Shown here: positions 44,135 to 53,230 of the stretch, one piece after another | Numbering within the stretch: the first letter of the stretch is position 1 | Layout: each line of letters starts with the position of its first letter | NCBI RefSeq assembly: GCF_003951095.1 | Contig: NZ_QXGL01000001.1 | Span: 1-64,000 of the forward strand | Direction of reading: 5' to 3' | Source: Bifidobacterium goeldii | Lineage (GTDB): Bacteria; Actinomycetota; Actinomycetes; Actinomycetales; Bifidobacteriaceae | DNA: 64,000 nt | Notes under the pieces: model-generated | Seen by the model: only the letters and a program-made list of their open reading frames with translations | Database searches by the model: none | What the model was told of the DNA's origin: nothing | Made by a program: the position numbers and the translations under genes

Positions 44135-44191
44135 TCTCAGCTCGGCGAGTCGGGAGCAGGGGACGCGCCCGGTTTCCGCTCCCAGCTGAGA
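44135..44191. repeat. Imperfect inverted repeat in the 312-base gap before the DUF2316 gene
   Basis: TCTCAGCT then nine unpaired bases then GGGAGC (44135-44157) pair with GCTCCCAGCTGAGA (44178-44191). The gap 44025-44336 holds no gene that I can support. The element could be a regulatory hairpin of the divergent reductase and DUF2316 genes; no known RNA family is recognised. Confidence 0.4.
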
Positions 44192-44336
44192 GTGCTTACG
44201 AATTTGATGACACTGACTTCGTGACGCGAGATGATACCGGTTGTTGTGCGCGGATCGTGTTCTCTGCCTGCACAAGACTGGCGTGCAACTACCATGTTTG
44301 AGGAACATATGCCACCAATTGCAAGGGGAGTGCAGC

Positions 44337-44636
44337 ATGTCGTTAACCAGTGAGCAGCGTGCAGCGACCATTCGCGAGTTCCGCGAGAACATGGCTCTGC
44401 TGGGATTGAGCGCGGAACAGATCGGCGCCGACTTCGGCGTGCCCGGCAAGAGCATCGAGCGCATTATCGGATTGCGGTCCGGCGTGCTGGAATACCCGTG
44501 GATCGTGCGCCAGTATCTGTTGGATAAGGCCGCAGCCGCAGGCGTGGAGCCGGTGCCGTTCAGCGCATTGCGTGGCGACCCGCACGACTACTGGTTTTTG
44601 GACGACCGGGTCATCGACGCGAACCGACTCGACTGA
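44337..44636 (+). CDS. DUF2316 protein (HTH-like)
   Basis: 99 residues with AAGGGGAG before the ATG. The first half is a helix-turn-helix-like unit (NMALLGLSAEQIGADFGVPGKSIERII) and the second contains LRSGVLEYPWIVRQYLLD and FSALRGDPHDYWFLD, matching the DUF2316 family, which is uncharacterised. It may be a small DNA-binding regulator. It precedes the SRAP gene by 70 bases on the same strand. Confidence 0.85.
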   Translation: MSLTSEQRAATIREFRENMALLGLSAEQIGADFGVPGKSIERIIGLRSGVLEYPWIVRQYLLDKAAAAGVEPVPFSALRGDPHDYWFLDDRVIDANRLD

Positions 44637-44706
44637 GCCGTGCCGACGTATGTGGCTTCACATGATGCCGTAACGGTAATGGATTGACAAAAAGGATATT
44701 GACGCC

Positions 44707-45408
44707 ATGTGCAGATGCTTTGCGGCCGATTTTGATTGGAATGTGATTGCGGCCCGCTTCGACGTGGATGAGGACGACATCGATCCCGCCGCGCTTCCGG
44801 CGCCCTCGTACAATCTCCAGCCCAAACACGGCATCGGCATCGTGGCGCAGGGGAGGGACGGCAAACGCCATCTGGCCGGCGCCTACTGGTCGCTGATTCC
44901 GGCGTGGAGCGCGGACAAAGAACTGCCGTATCCCACGTACAATGCGCGTATCGAATCGGCGCGCGACAAGCCTACGTTCGCCGCATCTGCCAAATCCATG
45001 CGCGCGATTATCCCCGCCTCCGGATACTACGAATATCGCGGTCGCCGGCCGTATTATTTTCATGCGCCGGATGACGCGCCGCTGATGTTGGCCGGACTGT
45101 TCTCATGGTGGCGTGCCCCGCAAGGCTCGACCCCTTGGCTGCTGACCGCGACGATACTCACCTGTCAGGCTGTAGACGGTCCGGCCACGGTCCATGACCG
45201 CATGCCTCTGCTCGTGCCGCACGACATGGCCGACGCATGGCTTGATCGTTCGATCGACGGTGCGTCGTTGATGACGGATATGCGAGCGGGCGGCACTGAA
45301 ATGTCCCGAAGCCTCGCCTTCCATGAGGTCGCCGCGTTCGGCCCTGAGGACGACGGCCGCACGCTGATTCGCCCATTGCCGCAGATACACACGCCCAGTT
45401 TGTTCTGA
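44707..45408 (+). CDS. SRAP/HMCES-type abasic-site protection protein (YedK family)
   Basis: 233 residues. It begins MCRC, so Cys2 becomes N-terminal after removal of Met, the residue that cross-links to abasic sites in single-stranded DNA. The Asn in TYNARIESA, Glu in PASGYYEYRG and His in VHDRMPLLV complete the active site. The protein protects abasic DNA at replication forks. No LexA-type box is seen before it. Confidence 0.93.
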   Translation: MCRCFAADFDWNVIAARFDVDEDDIDPAALPAPSYNLQPKHGIGIVAQGRDGKRHLAGAYWSLIPAWSADKELPYPTYNARIESARDKPTFAASAKSMRAIIPASGYYEYRGRRPYYFHAPDDAPLMLAGLFSWWRAPQGSTPWLLTATILTCQAVDGPATVHDRMPLLVPHDMADAWLDRSIDGASLMTDMRAGGTEMSRSLAFHEVAAFGPEDDGRTLIRPLPQIHTPSLF

Positions 45409-45440
45409 CGCGGAATACCGGAAGAAATCGCCATTCATGC

Positions 45441-45815
45441 TCACCGCTTGCCGAGAGTGACGTATACGCCGAGTTCCTCATTACCGAGGATGTGTTGAAT
45501 GGCGTCGCGTTCGCTGTCATTGGCATAGGTGACGCGCAGGTATCCGAGCCGTTCAGACGAATCCGGGCAATCGGCTTTGACTGGAGTTACGCTCACATCG
45601 GTGCCGACGTGTTTGATGCGCGCGATGATGCTGGCCTTGTCGCTGAACGCGGCCTGCACCTGCGCGTAGGACGTGAGGCTGTTGCAGGGGACGCTGTCTG
45701 CGCGATGGAACGTGATCGTACCAGTGACGGCCAGTGCCGCGGCGATGAGTACGCCTGCAAGGAACGCGGCCGTTGCGGTGATGACGGTGGTGCGGGGACG
45801 AGATGAAATGGTCAT
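45441..45815 (-). CDS. Membrane-anchored small extracytoplasmic protein
   Basis: 124 residues with AGGAG before the ATG. A basic start and one hydrophobic helix (TATAAFLAGVLIAAALAVTG) are followed by an outside domain with two Cys (VPCNSLTSYAQVQ; VKADCPDSSERL), perhaps disulfide-linked, and a C-terminal RVTYANDSERDAIQHILGN. I recognise no family; that last part looks like a small ferredoxin-like fold with permeases. It is 50 bases downstream of the ABC ATPase gene and may belong to the same operon. Confidence 0.6.
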   Translation of the reverse strand: MTISSRPRTTVITATAAFLAGVLIAAALAVTGTITFHRADSVPCNSLTSYAQVQAAFSDKASIIARIKHVGTDVSVTPVKADCPDSSERLGYLRVTYANDSERDAIQHILGNEELGVYVTLGKR

Positions 45816-45865
45816 GGTGAATTCTCCTGTGTCTGTGCTGATGAACGATGTTGCTGATGATGCGG

Positions 45866-46513
45866 TCACGAGGACGGGGTGACCTGATAGACGTTGTCGC
45901 ATGCGTCGACAAGCACGGGATCATGGGTGGCAAGGATGATCGCCGCATCTTGCGTGGCGCGTTCGCGCAGGAGCCGGATGATGTTGGCGCGGTTGCCGGC
46001 GTCGAGCGAGGCGGTGGGTTCGTCGGCGAGAATCACGGACGCGTTCTTGTAGATGGCGCGGGCGATGCCGAGACGCTGCTTTTCGCCGCCGCTTAAGTGC
46101 GACGCTGTCTCGTCGGCGCGGGAGACGAGTCCGGTCAGACGCAGGGCGTTGCGGATACGTCGCCGGTCGCCACCGACCGACAATCCGAGACGGTTGAGTC
46201 GCATGCTGACGTTGAAACCGACAGTCTCCTCGTCCATGATGCCGTAGTCCTGCAGGATGAACGCGGCCTTGTCCCGCCAGAACCGTCGACGTTGACGCTG
46301 GTTCCAGCCGGTCGCGTCGATGTCGTCGATGGCCAGCGTGCCGGCCGTCGGGGTTTGCAACAGGCCGATGGTATGCAGGAGCGTGGTCTTGCCGCAGCCG
46401 CTCGGCCCGGTCAGTGCGGTCATCGTGCCGGGCGTGATGTCGAGGTTGATGCCGTCAGTGATGGTGTGTCCGTTGATGCCAGTCGAGAGGTTCCGGCAAG
46501 TGATGGTGGTCAT
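45866..46513 (-). CDS. ABC transporter ATPase, bacteriocin-export type
   Basis: 215 residues. ALTGPSGCGKTTLLHTIG (Walker A), HLSGGEKQRLGIARAIYK (signature), SVILADEPTASLDAGN (Walker B) and ILATHDPVL (switch). The LADEPTASLD and Q-loop FILQDYGIM forms are typical of the small ATPases that partner DUF1430-type permeases and are annotated as lactococcin-972-group bacteriocin exporters. AAGGAG precedes the ATG. The partner permease lies 19 bases upstream but is interrupted. Confidence 0.85.
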   Translation of the reverse strand: MTTITCRNLSTGINGHTITDGINLDITPGTMTALTGPSGCGKTTLLHTIGLLQTPTAGTLAIDDIDATGWNQRQRRRFWRDKAAFILQDYGIMDEETVGFNVSMRLNRLGLSVGGDRRRIRNALRLTGLVSRADETASHLSGGEKQRLGIARAIYKNASVILADEPTASLDAGNRANIIRLLRERATQDAAIILATHDPVLVDACDNVYQVTPSS

Positions 46514-46532
46514 GGTGATGCTCCTTGAAGGT

Positions 46533-48494
46533 TTATAGAGTGCGGTCGTTGATCGCGCGGAACCGGCTGGCGGTGGCCGTGCGATGGCAGACGGCGGAGA
46601 ACAGCGCGGCGATGGTTGCGACGAACAGAGTGATCGGAATGCCGTCCAGCTGTTGCACGACGAGGATGACACAGACGATGCCGGCTGCGACCAACGCGAA
46701 CAGGGTCTCCATAAGAATCGTCGGCGCGGCGAGACGTCCGGGCGCGTATCCGGCCAGCAGCAGGGGATAGTCGTGACCGGCGCGCAGCGTGGCACGCACG
46801 TCGGCACCGACGAGGGCGACCATCGCGAACGCGGCCAGCAACAGGATGATCGCCGCGGCCTGCATCCACGCGAAATACGCAGAGAACTGGGCGCGCAGGA
46901 TCTGCGCTTCGGCGATGTACCGCACCGACACCGCCGAGCCCAATCCAGCGCGGGCGACCTGTCGGCGTGTGTCGTCGAGCCCGGTCAGGATGATGTTGCG
47001 CGAGGAGAGGGCCGGCGTGAGGAATCCGGAATCGGAGAATCCGTCGAGATCCGGTACGACGATGATCGTCGCGTGACGGGAGAACAGCATGTCGTCGGAG
47101 CCGCCTTTGAGCAACGGCACGGTCACGCCGTCCAACACGTAATACCGTGATTCGGTGCGCAGTCGTTTGGCCTGCGCGTCATCCGTGGCCCACGTGGAGA
47201 ACTGATCGACGACCTGCCGCGACTGCTCGTCCAGCCGGTCGGCGCCCACCGGCGCGATACCGGTCGTGGCGTCGGGATCGATGCCGACCAGATCGAGCCA
47301 AGAGCGGGACACGATGCCGGTCACCGGCGTATCCGCCGTGGTTCGCTGCTCCGGTCCGTCCGTGAACGTATACGACAATGCGGCCTTGCCTTGCCGCTCC
47401 ATCGCATGGATCAAAGCGGCGGTCTTCACGTTCATATCGGTTTGGTCGGGGCCGAACGTGACGGACACGGACACCTGATCGCGCAACCGTTGCCATACAG
47501 ACTGTTCGCGCGCCGCATCAGTCGCATCCCGGAACGAAGACGCCGACGGTGCGATCACGGCCAGTACCGCGACGAACACCACCGCCTTGACCAGCACGCT
47601 CGCCCACAGCAATCCCTGCGGCATGGGCCGCCGATCGGCGATCATGCACGCGGACGGCCAGCAGACGGCCGACAACACCAACGCAAACGCCAACAGGCAG
47701 GCGACAACCGTAGCCTCCAGCAACAGCGTCACACGCAGCAGATACGGGACAAACACCCAGCCACGCGACACAAGCACGCCCAGCACGGCCGCCGCGTCCA
47801 CGATCACGGCGACCGCAAGCATCGGCAGCATCAGACCGACCGCGTCATCGACCTGGATCTTCCACGCCGGCACCCCGGCCAACACACGCAGCGCTCGCGA
47901 TCGTGCCTTGAAAGACAGCCAGAACAACACCAGCACGGCCGTCAACGCCACCGCGGCACCCACGGCGACGCGAAAACTCGACTGTCCCAACAGCATGCGC
48001 AGATCACCAGCCAGATCGTCGTCGCCGTATTCCAGTCGCACGCCCATACTCGTCGCCCAATCGTCCAAAGCGCTGCGAGCAGAATCATCCCATCGCCCGC
48101 ATACCAGATACTGGCCGCTCGCCGACGCACTGTCCAGACGATCCGATCCGGCGACCTTGCCGTCGGGTAGACCGCCGAACCGACGGATCGACGCACCCGA
48201 TTCCAAACCCGGCAGCGCAGTACCGGCCAGCGGCACAAAAACCTGCGCGTCGGTGCCATGCTCCATATCCGGCACGATCTTCACCAAACCCAAGCCGAGC
48301 TCGCCGTTTTACTCGACCAACTGCCGCAACGCATCGGCGTCATCCATCCCGTCGGGCAGCGTCACGGTGACCACGGCGGACGGATGCAACTCCTGCGGCA
48401 GGGAACGGTCATGCAGATCGCACAGCACCCACGCCACGAACACGGCCAGCGCGCACATCAGCGCGGACGACACCATCAACAGTCTGCGATGCAT
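46533..48494 (-). pseudogene. FtsX-like/DUF1430-like bacteriocin-associated permease with an in-frame TAA
   Basis: The frame begins MHRRLLMVSSALMCALAVFV with a membrane helix and the exported start VVTVTLPDGMDDADALRQLVE, then meets TAA at 48311-48309. In the same frame it continues NGELGLGLVKIVPDME and on for 586 residues with about eight helices (for example AAVALTAVLVLFWLSF, LWASVLVKAVVFVAVLAVI, AAAIILLLAAFAMVALVGAD). The full protein would be about 650 residues, usual for bacteriocin-associated integral membrane proteins. One base change accounts for the stop. A late TTG start at 48293 could give a shorter product without the first helix. The ATPase gene that follows is intact. Confidence 0.78.
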
Positions 48495-48658
48495 GACGGC
48501 CTCCTTTTTCGCGCGAAACGATTTGAGCGACTTCCTGACGTTCTGATACGCCGTCGAGAATCGGCTTCAGCGTACGTGCGACGAACCTCGGGTTCCAGCG
48601 ATGTCCCCCGGTGAGGGACATCATGTGCGCACGCAATGCGGCGGCGGATAATGGAGGC

Positions 48659-49390
48659 ATGCAGACGAAGAAAACCATTGCGCCGGTCACGGTGGGCGTG
48701 GCCGACAACGACGTGCTCACCCTCGGCGCATTGCGCTCGCTGCTGACACGTATGAGCGGCATCAATGTGGCCTGGACGACCGGCGACGGCAACCACGCCG
48801 TCGACCTGTGCCGTGATCCGCATACCCGACCGGACGTCTTACTGGTCGACATGTCGATGGAACCCCTACCCGGCATTGAAGTCTGCCAACGCATTCGCGC
48901 CGCCGGACTGACCATCGGACTGGTGTGCATCACGTCGTTCACGCTGCGTACCTACGCGGCACAGGCCGCTCGCGCCGGCGCACAGGCCATCGTGTCGAAA
49001 ACCGACCTATCCGGCATGCGCAACGCCATCCTGCAAGCTGCGCGCGGCAAGGCCAGTTCCTCGCCGGTCGACGGCGTCATCTTTCACGACACGGATGCGC
49101 CCGACAGCGGAGCAGCCGCCGGCGAGACGGACAACGGTGCGGCGACAGCGCAAACCGGTGCAACGTCACCGGTCGCGTCGGTCGCCGATCCCGCGACGAC
49201 CATGCCGTCGACGCGCGAATTGCAGATCATCCGCATGCTCGCCGACGGCATGGAAACCGACGCCATCTCCCGATCGCTCTCACTGAGCCGCTACACCATC
49301 GCCACGTATCTCAAACGCGCCTGCGACAAACTCGGCGCACTCAACCGCGCCAACCTCGTCGCCATCTGCGAGCGCAGGGGACTGCTATGA
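48659..49390 (+). CDS. NarL/LuxR-type response regulator
   Basis: 243 residues. Receiver domain (VTVGVADNDVLTLGAL; phospho-acceptor in DVLLVDMSMEPLPG; Lys in AGAQAIVSKTDL), a linker of about 60 residues rich in Ala/Asp/Thr, and a LuxR HTH (STRELQIIRMLADGMETD ... TIATYLKRACDKLGALNRANL). GGAGG is one base from the chosen ATG; ATG 48623, with GAGGGA upstream, is an alternative. The gene overlaps the kinase start (ATGA). It is divergent from the broken permease, whose expression it presumably controls, and is paralogous to the split regulator at 38 kb. Confidence 0.93.
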   Translation: MQTKKTIAPVTVGVADNDVLTLGALRSLLTRMSGINVAWTTGDGNHAVDLCRDPHTRPDVLLVDMSMEPLPGIEVCQRIRAAGLTIGLVCITSFTLRTYAAQAARAGAQAIVSKTDLSGMRNAILQAARGKASSSPVDGVIFHDTDAPDSGAAAGETDNGAATAQTGATSPVASVADPATTMPSTRELQIIRMLADGMETDAISRSLSLSRYTIATYLKRACDKLGALNRANLVAICERRGLL

Positions 49391-50652
49391 GCGGTCCCAG
49401 CGCAAAGCCGAACGCCGCAACCGGCATCAATGTCAGCGTCAATGATCCGCAAGGTGACTGCACGACGGACAGCAGCGTCCGCAATACCGTCATGAATCGT
49501 CTCACGGCGATAATCGTCGCAGCCTCGGCCGGGCTGACCATACCGTTCGCGGCGGCGGCGCTCGCAAACGGGGCCGTTATGATACCGTCGGCGCTGATGA
49601 TCGCCGTCGCCTGCGTGCTGTCGGTCGTCGCGTATTGGCATCCGCTGTTTTCGGGCTATGCCGTCACATTGGTGTGGGCGTGCGCGTGTCTGTCGCCGAC
49701 GTTGGCCGGGGGAGTGCTGTTGATGACAATGCCGGCCGCGGTCGGCGGCATGCTGGCGACGCGTTGTAATACACGGCACGGGGTCGTTGCCACAGGTGCA
49801 CAATTATTGACGCTGACGGCAGGGACGATGATGGGCGTTGTGCGGGTCGCCGATGATCCCGCTGCGATGGCGGTATTACTGTTGATTCCCGTCGCTCCGC
49901 TTGTGGGATTGCTCATGGCGTGGAAGCAACGGCTCGACCATGCGCGGGAAGCCGAACGGGAGCTGGAGCAGCGGCGTCGCGTCATGCGTGAGCAGGAGCG
50001 GCGTACGGCGGCGGCCACGCGTATCCACGATCAGGTCACCAACCGGCTCGCCTATCTCATCCTGCGCATCGCCAACGATCGGGCCAAATGGGATGCCGAC
50101 GCGCCGGACGCGGCGCGATTGCGCGCGGAACTGGCCGACCTGTCCGGCATCTCGCAGGGTGTGCTCGACGAAACCCGCGACGTCATCGGCATTCTCGACG
50201 GCAGTCGGCCGCCGGTCGTGGAGACCGCCACTGACGCCGATCCGGCCGGCGAGACCGTCATACTGCGCGAGCATCTCGACACGGTCGCCGGGCGTCTCGA
50301 ATCGCTCGGCTTCACCGTGGGCGCCGCGGTATCCGGTTCGCTGCCGCAACGCTACGACGTCGATGCGGTCAACGAACTGCACGATCTCATCGACGAGACC
50401 GGCAACAACATCGCCAAACACGCGCAACCGCACACCGACTGCGCCATTCATATTGCGCTCGACGACCAGCAGGCGACGCTGACCTCTCACAACCGCATGC
50501 AGACTGGTCCCGACCCTTCTGGCGATGTCCTGAACTCCGGAACCGGGCTGCATGTCAAAGCCGCGCGCGTCCGCCGTCTCGGCGGCACGCTCGACCACAC
50601 CGTGCGCGGCAGCGACTGGACCCTGTCCGCGCGTCTGCCGTTGCGTTCGTAG
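49387..50652 (+). CDS. NarL/DesK-type sensor histidine kinase
   Basis: 421 residues, starting at the ATGA overlap with the regulator. Five to six helices (residues about 40-180) form the sensor, then a basic coiled segment (ERELEQRRRVMREQERR), His214 in TRIHDQVTNRLAYL, N-box DETGNNIAKHA and G-box NSGTGLHVKAARVRRLGG. These motifs are the same type as in the kinase at 37 kb. It probably senses a cell-envelope or peptide signal and acts on the neighbouring ABC transporter (inference). Confidence 0.92.
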   Translation: MSGPSAKPNAATGINVSVNDPQGDCTTDSSVRNTVMNRLTAIIVAASAGLTIPFAAAALANGAVMIPSALMIAVACVLSVVAYWHPLFSGYAVTLVWACACLSPTLAGGVLLMTMPAAVGGMLATRCNTRHGVVATGAQLLTLTAGTMMGVVRVADDPAAMAVLLLIPVAPLVGLLMAWKQRLDHAREAERELEQRRRVMREQERRTAAATRIHDQVTNRLAYLILRIANDRAKWDADAPDAARLRAELADLSGISQGVLDETRDVIGILDGSRPPVVETATDADPAGETVILREHLDTVAGRLESLGFTVGAAVSGSLPQRYDVDAVNELHDLIDETGNNIAKHAQPHTDCAIHIALDDQQATLTSHNRMQTGPDPSGDVLNSGTGLHVKAARVRRLGGTLDHTVRGSDWTLSARLPLRS

Positions 50653-50677
50653 AACGGTCAGAAGAAGATCAACAAGA

Positions 50678-51292
50678 TCAGGAGCGACGCAGGGTGATAC
50701 CGGCGGCGGCCATGTCCTTGCGGGCGGCGACGCCGAGCTCCTCGCTGACCGGCACCGTGAGATCCTCGAACACAGTGACCTGATAGCCGAGCTTGCGTGC
50801 GTCGAGCGCGGTCTCCTTGACGCAATGCGATTCGGCGATGCCGACCACGACCACTTGCGTGACGCCGGCGGCCTTCAACGCGTTGGCCAAGGTCCGCCCG
50901 GCCGACTGGGCGGCCGCCACCTCCTCGCGCGACTGGATGCGGTCGGTGTTGTCTTCGATGCCTTCGAATCCGGAATACGCGGCCGAATACTGGCCCTTCT
51001 TGAAGTGATGCTCAATGTCAAGCGCGCGGATCGCCGGATGCAGTTCGGCGTTCGGGGAACCGGCCTTGCCGTGCACCGGCCACGTGTCCACATAGTCGGG
51101 ATGTTCCGACCAGTGCGCGCCCGGTTCGATATGCCAGTCCTGCGTAGTCGCGATATACGCGTATTCGCCGCGATGCGCGGTCACGTACGCGGTGATCCGT
51201 TCGGCGACCGCATTGCCGCCATCCACGCCGAGCTCGCCACCCTCGCAGAACGTCGGCTGCACATCCACGATGATCAACGCCTTCCCTGTCAT
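50678..51292 (-). CDS. pncA: Nicotinamidase (isochorismatase-like hydrolase)
   Basis: 204 residues, AGGAGG before the ATG. The catalytic triad is visible: Asp in LIIVDVQPTF, Lys in HHFKKGQYSA and Cys in GIAESHCVKETA. QDWHIEPGAHWSEHPD gives metal-site residues. The enzyme converts nicotinamide to nicotinate in NAD salvage. Length is usual for bacterial PncA. It is convergent with the kinase gene, 25 bases apart. Confidence 0.9.
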   Translation of the reverse strand: MTGKALIIVDVQPTFCEGGELGVDGGNAVAERITAYVTAHRGEYAYIATTQDWHIEPGAHWSEHPDYVDTWPVHGKAGSPNAELHPAIRALDIEHHFKKGQYSAAYSGFEGIEDNTDRIQSREEVAAAQSAGRTLANALKAAGVTQVVVVGIAESHCVKETALDARKLGYQVTVFEDLTVPVSEELGVAARKDMAAAGITLRRS

Positions 51293-51502
51293 GCTTGCCT
51301 CCTCAAACGAATGCCGATAAACCGCCATCTACTCTAACGGTTCAGCTATGGAGCTGTTCGACTTCGGCCGCCACTTGGCCTCCGGCTGCGGCGATGTCCG
51401 CCGCATCGTCCCGGGAATGCTTTCAACCATGTAATGCCAATGCGGATGAGTACCTAATGTTCCAAACTGTCCAAGAACAAGGTGCCGCGCTACAGTGACA
51501 GT

Positions 51503-51934
51503 ATGCTTGACCATCTGACGCTCAAAGTACATGATATCGACCGCAGCATCGCGTTCTACACGAAAGCACTCGCGCCGCTCGGCTACATCGCCAAAGCCCA
51601 CCATGAACCCACCATCGGATTCGGCGTCGACGACGGCACGCTGCATTCCGATTTCTATGTGTCGCCGATGGACGAAGCGGCCATCGTGCCGGACACGTCA
51701 GCCTGCCCGGTCACCCACATCGCATTCCTCGCCGACAGTCCAGACGCCGTCCGAGCCTTCTATACAGCCGCACTCGCCGCCGGAGGAACCGACAACGGAG
51801 CCCCCGGGCCCCGCGCCTACCATCCCGGATACTATGCGGCGTTCGTCCTCGACCCGGACGGTAATAATATCGAGGCCGTCACCGACTGGAGCGGCTGGCC
51901 CGATGCGATGAACGACGAACACAACCAGCAATAG
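51503..51934 (+). CDS. VOC family (glyoxalase/bleomycin-resistance fold) protein
   Basis: 143 residues. It begins MLDHLTLKVHDIDRSIAFYTKAL, the usual first VOC strand and helix; the second half has THIAFLADSPDAVRAFYTAAL and YYAAFVLDPDGNNIEAVTD with the metal-type Glu. Members bind metals and small molecules; the activity here is open. It lies 21 bases before the endonuclease IV gene on the same strand and may be co-transcribed. Confidence 0.9.
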   Translation: MLDHLTLKVHDIDRSIAFYTKALAPLGYIAKAHHEPTIGFGVDDGTLHSDFYVSPMDEAAIVPDTSACPVTHIAFLADSPDAVRAFYTAALAAGGTDNGAPGPRAYHPGYYAAFVLDPDGNNIEAVTDWSGWPDAMNDEHNQQ

Positions 51935-51955
51935 CCAACACGAAACGAGACGACC

Positions 51956-52846
51956 ATGACAGAACTTCTTATCGGATCACACTTATCGACCAGCGGCGGC
52001 TGGAACAAGCTCATCGAACGCTCGCATGCCGAAAGCGGCACCACGTTCGCATTCTTCCCGCGCTCGCCGTACGGCAAAAAATCCAAATCACTCGATCCAG
52101 CAGGCGCAACTGATTTCGCGCACCGACTCACCGCCGAACACTACGGGCCGCTCGTCGCGCACGCCCCATACGTGTACAACCTTGCCGCCAAAGACGAAGC
52201 CAAACGCGAATTCGCCATCCACGCGCTCGCCGAAGACATCCAGCTGCTCGCACCGATCGGGCAAGCAGGACAGCCGATCTACCTCAACATCCACCCCGGC
52301 TCACATGTCGGCCAAGGCGCCGCAGAAGGCTGCAAACTCATCGCCGACGGACTCAACCAAGTATTCGACGCGCTCGCGGCCAACGGCCATGCGCAGGACG
52401 CGGCATACGTGCCGATTCTGCTCGAAACCATGGCCGGCAAAGGCACCGAATGCGGGCGAAGCTTCGAAGAACTAGCGACGATCATCGACGGCGTGGGCGA
52501 CACGGACGGCGCAGCGCACATTGGCGTCACACTCGACACCTGCCACGTCTACGACGCCGGATACGACCTGCTCCACGACTTCAACGGGGTACTGCGCACA
52601 TTCGACGACGCCATCAGTCTGAAACGACTCAAGGCGATCCATGCGAACGACTCGCAATTCGGTCTCAACTCACACAAGGACCGTCACGCCAACATCGGCG
52701 ACGGTCAACTCGGCACCGCATTCTTCACACAGCTGGTGAACGACCAGCGCACAGCCGAGCTGCCGATGATTCTCGAAACCAAGGAGCTCACCGACACCAC
52801 GCATCGCGACGAAATCACACTCCTGCGCGGACTACGCGACGCTTAA
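51956..52846 (+). CDS. nfo: Endonuclease IV (deoxyribonuclease IV)
   Basis: 296 residues. The TIM-barrel AP endonuclease with three zinc ions repairs abasic sites. Metal ligands are in GSHLSTSGGWNK, LVAHAPYVYNLA, YLNIHPGSHVGQG, LLETMAGKGTECG, VTLDTCHVYDAGYD, AIHANDSQFGLNSHKDRHANIGDG and MILETKEL. Length and motifs are full. The gene starts 21 bases after the VOC gene. Confidence 0.96.
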   Translation: MTELLIGSHLSTSGGWNKLIERSHAESGTTFAFFPRSPYGKKSKSLDPAGATDFAHRLTAEHYGPLVAHAPYVYNLAAKDEAKREFAIHALAEDIQLLAPIGQAGQPIYLNIHPGSHVGQGAAEGCKLIADGLNQVFDALAANGHAQDAAYVPILLETMAGKGTECGRSFEELATIIDGVGDTDGAAHIGVTLDTCHVYDAGYDLLHDFNGVLRTFDDAISLKRLKAIHANDSQFGLNSHKDRHANIGDGQLGTAFFTQLVNDQRTAELPMILETKELTDTTHRDEITLLRGLRDA

Positions 52847-52873
52847 CCGATCGAGCCGGCCGATTCCTACCCG

Positions 52874-53053
52874 TCACTCGCCCCGATCGGCCGACTCATC
52901 ACGATGAAACACCAGAATCCCCTTCGCAGAATTCGTCACTGAAAACGACACCAGTCGCCAACCCTGCAACTCCATCTCATTCGACTTCGCCTCCACCTGC
53001 TGAGCCATACTCGCAGCATGCGGCGCATAGCCAACCACAACAGTCTTATACAT
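52874..53053 (-). CDS. Small DUF4177-like protein
   Basis: 59 residues with an ideal AAAGGAGG before the ATG. MYKTVVVGYAPHAASMAQQV, then EMELQGWRLVSFSVTNS and a short tail with ILVFHRDE. The strand-helix-strand form and LQGWRLVS segment match DUF4177-like proteins, which have no known function. Convergent with the endonuclease IV gene. Confidence 0.75.
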   Translation of the reverse strand: MYKTVVVGYAPHAASMAQQVEAKSNEMELQGWRLVSFSVTNSAKGILVFHRDESADRGE

Positions 53054-53230
53054 AGCAACCTCCTTTGGATTGCGGACGGCTCCCACCATAGCCAGCACAC
53101 TTTGCCGCACGGTGACCCACACGTGAATAATCACACCCTGGCCGCCACCACGGCACAGCTATCATGGACAGCGACAAACCGTGAACGATTACATCCACGG
53201 CCACGCATCCCGAAACCAAGGAGGTTCGCG

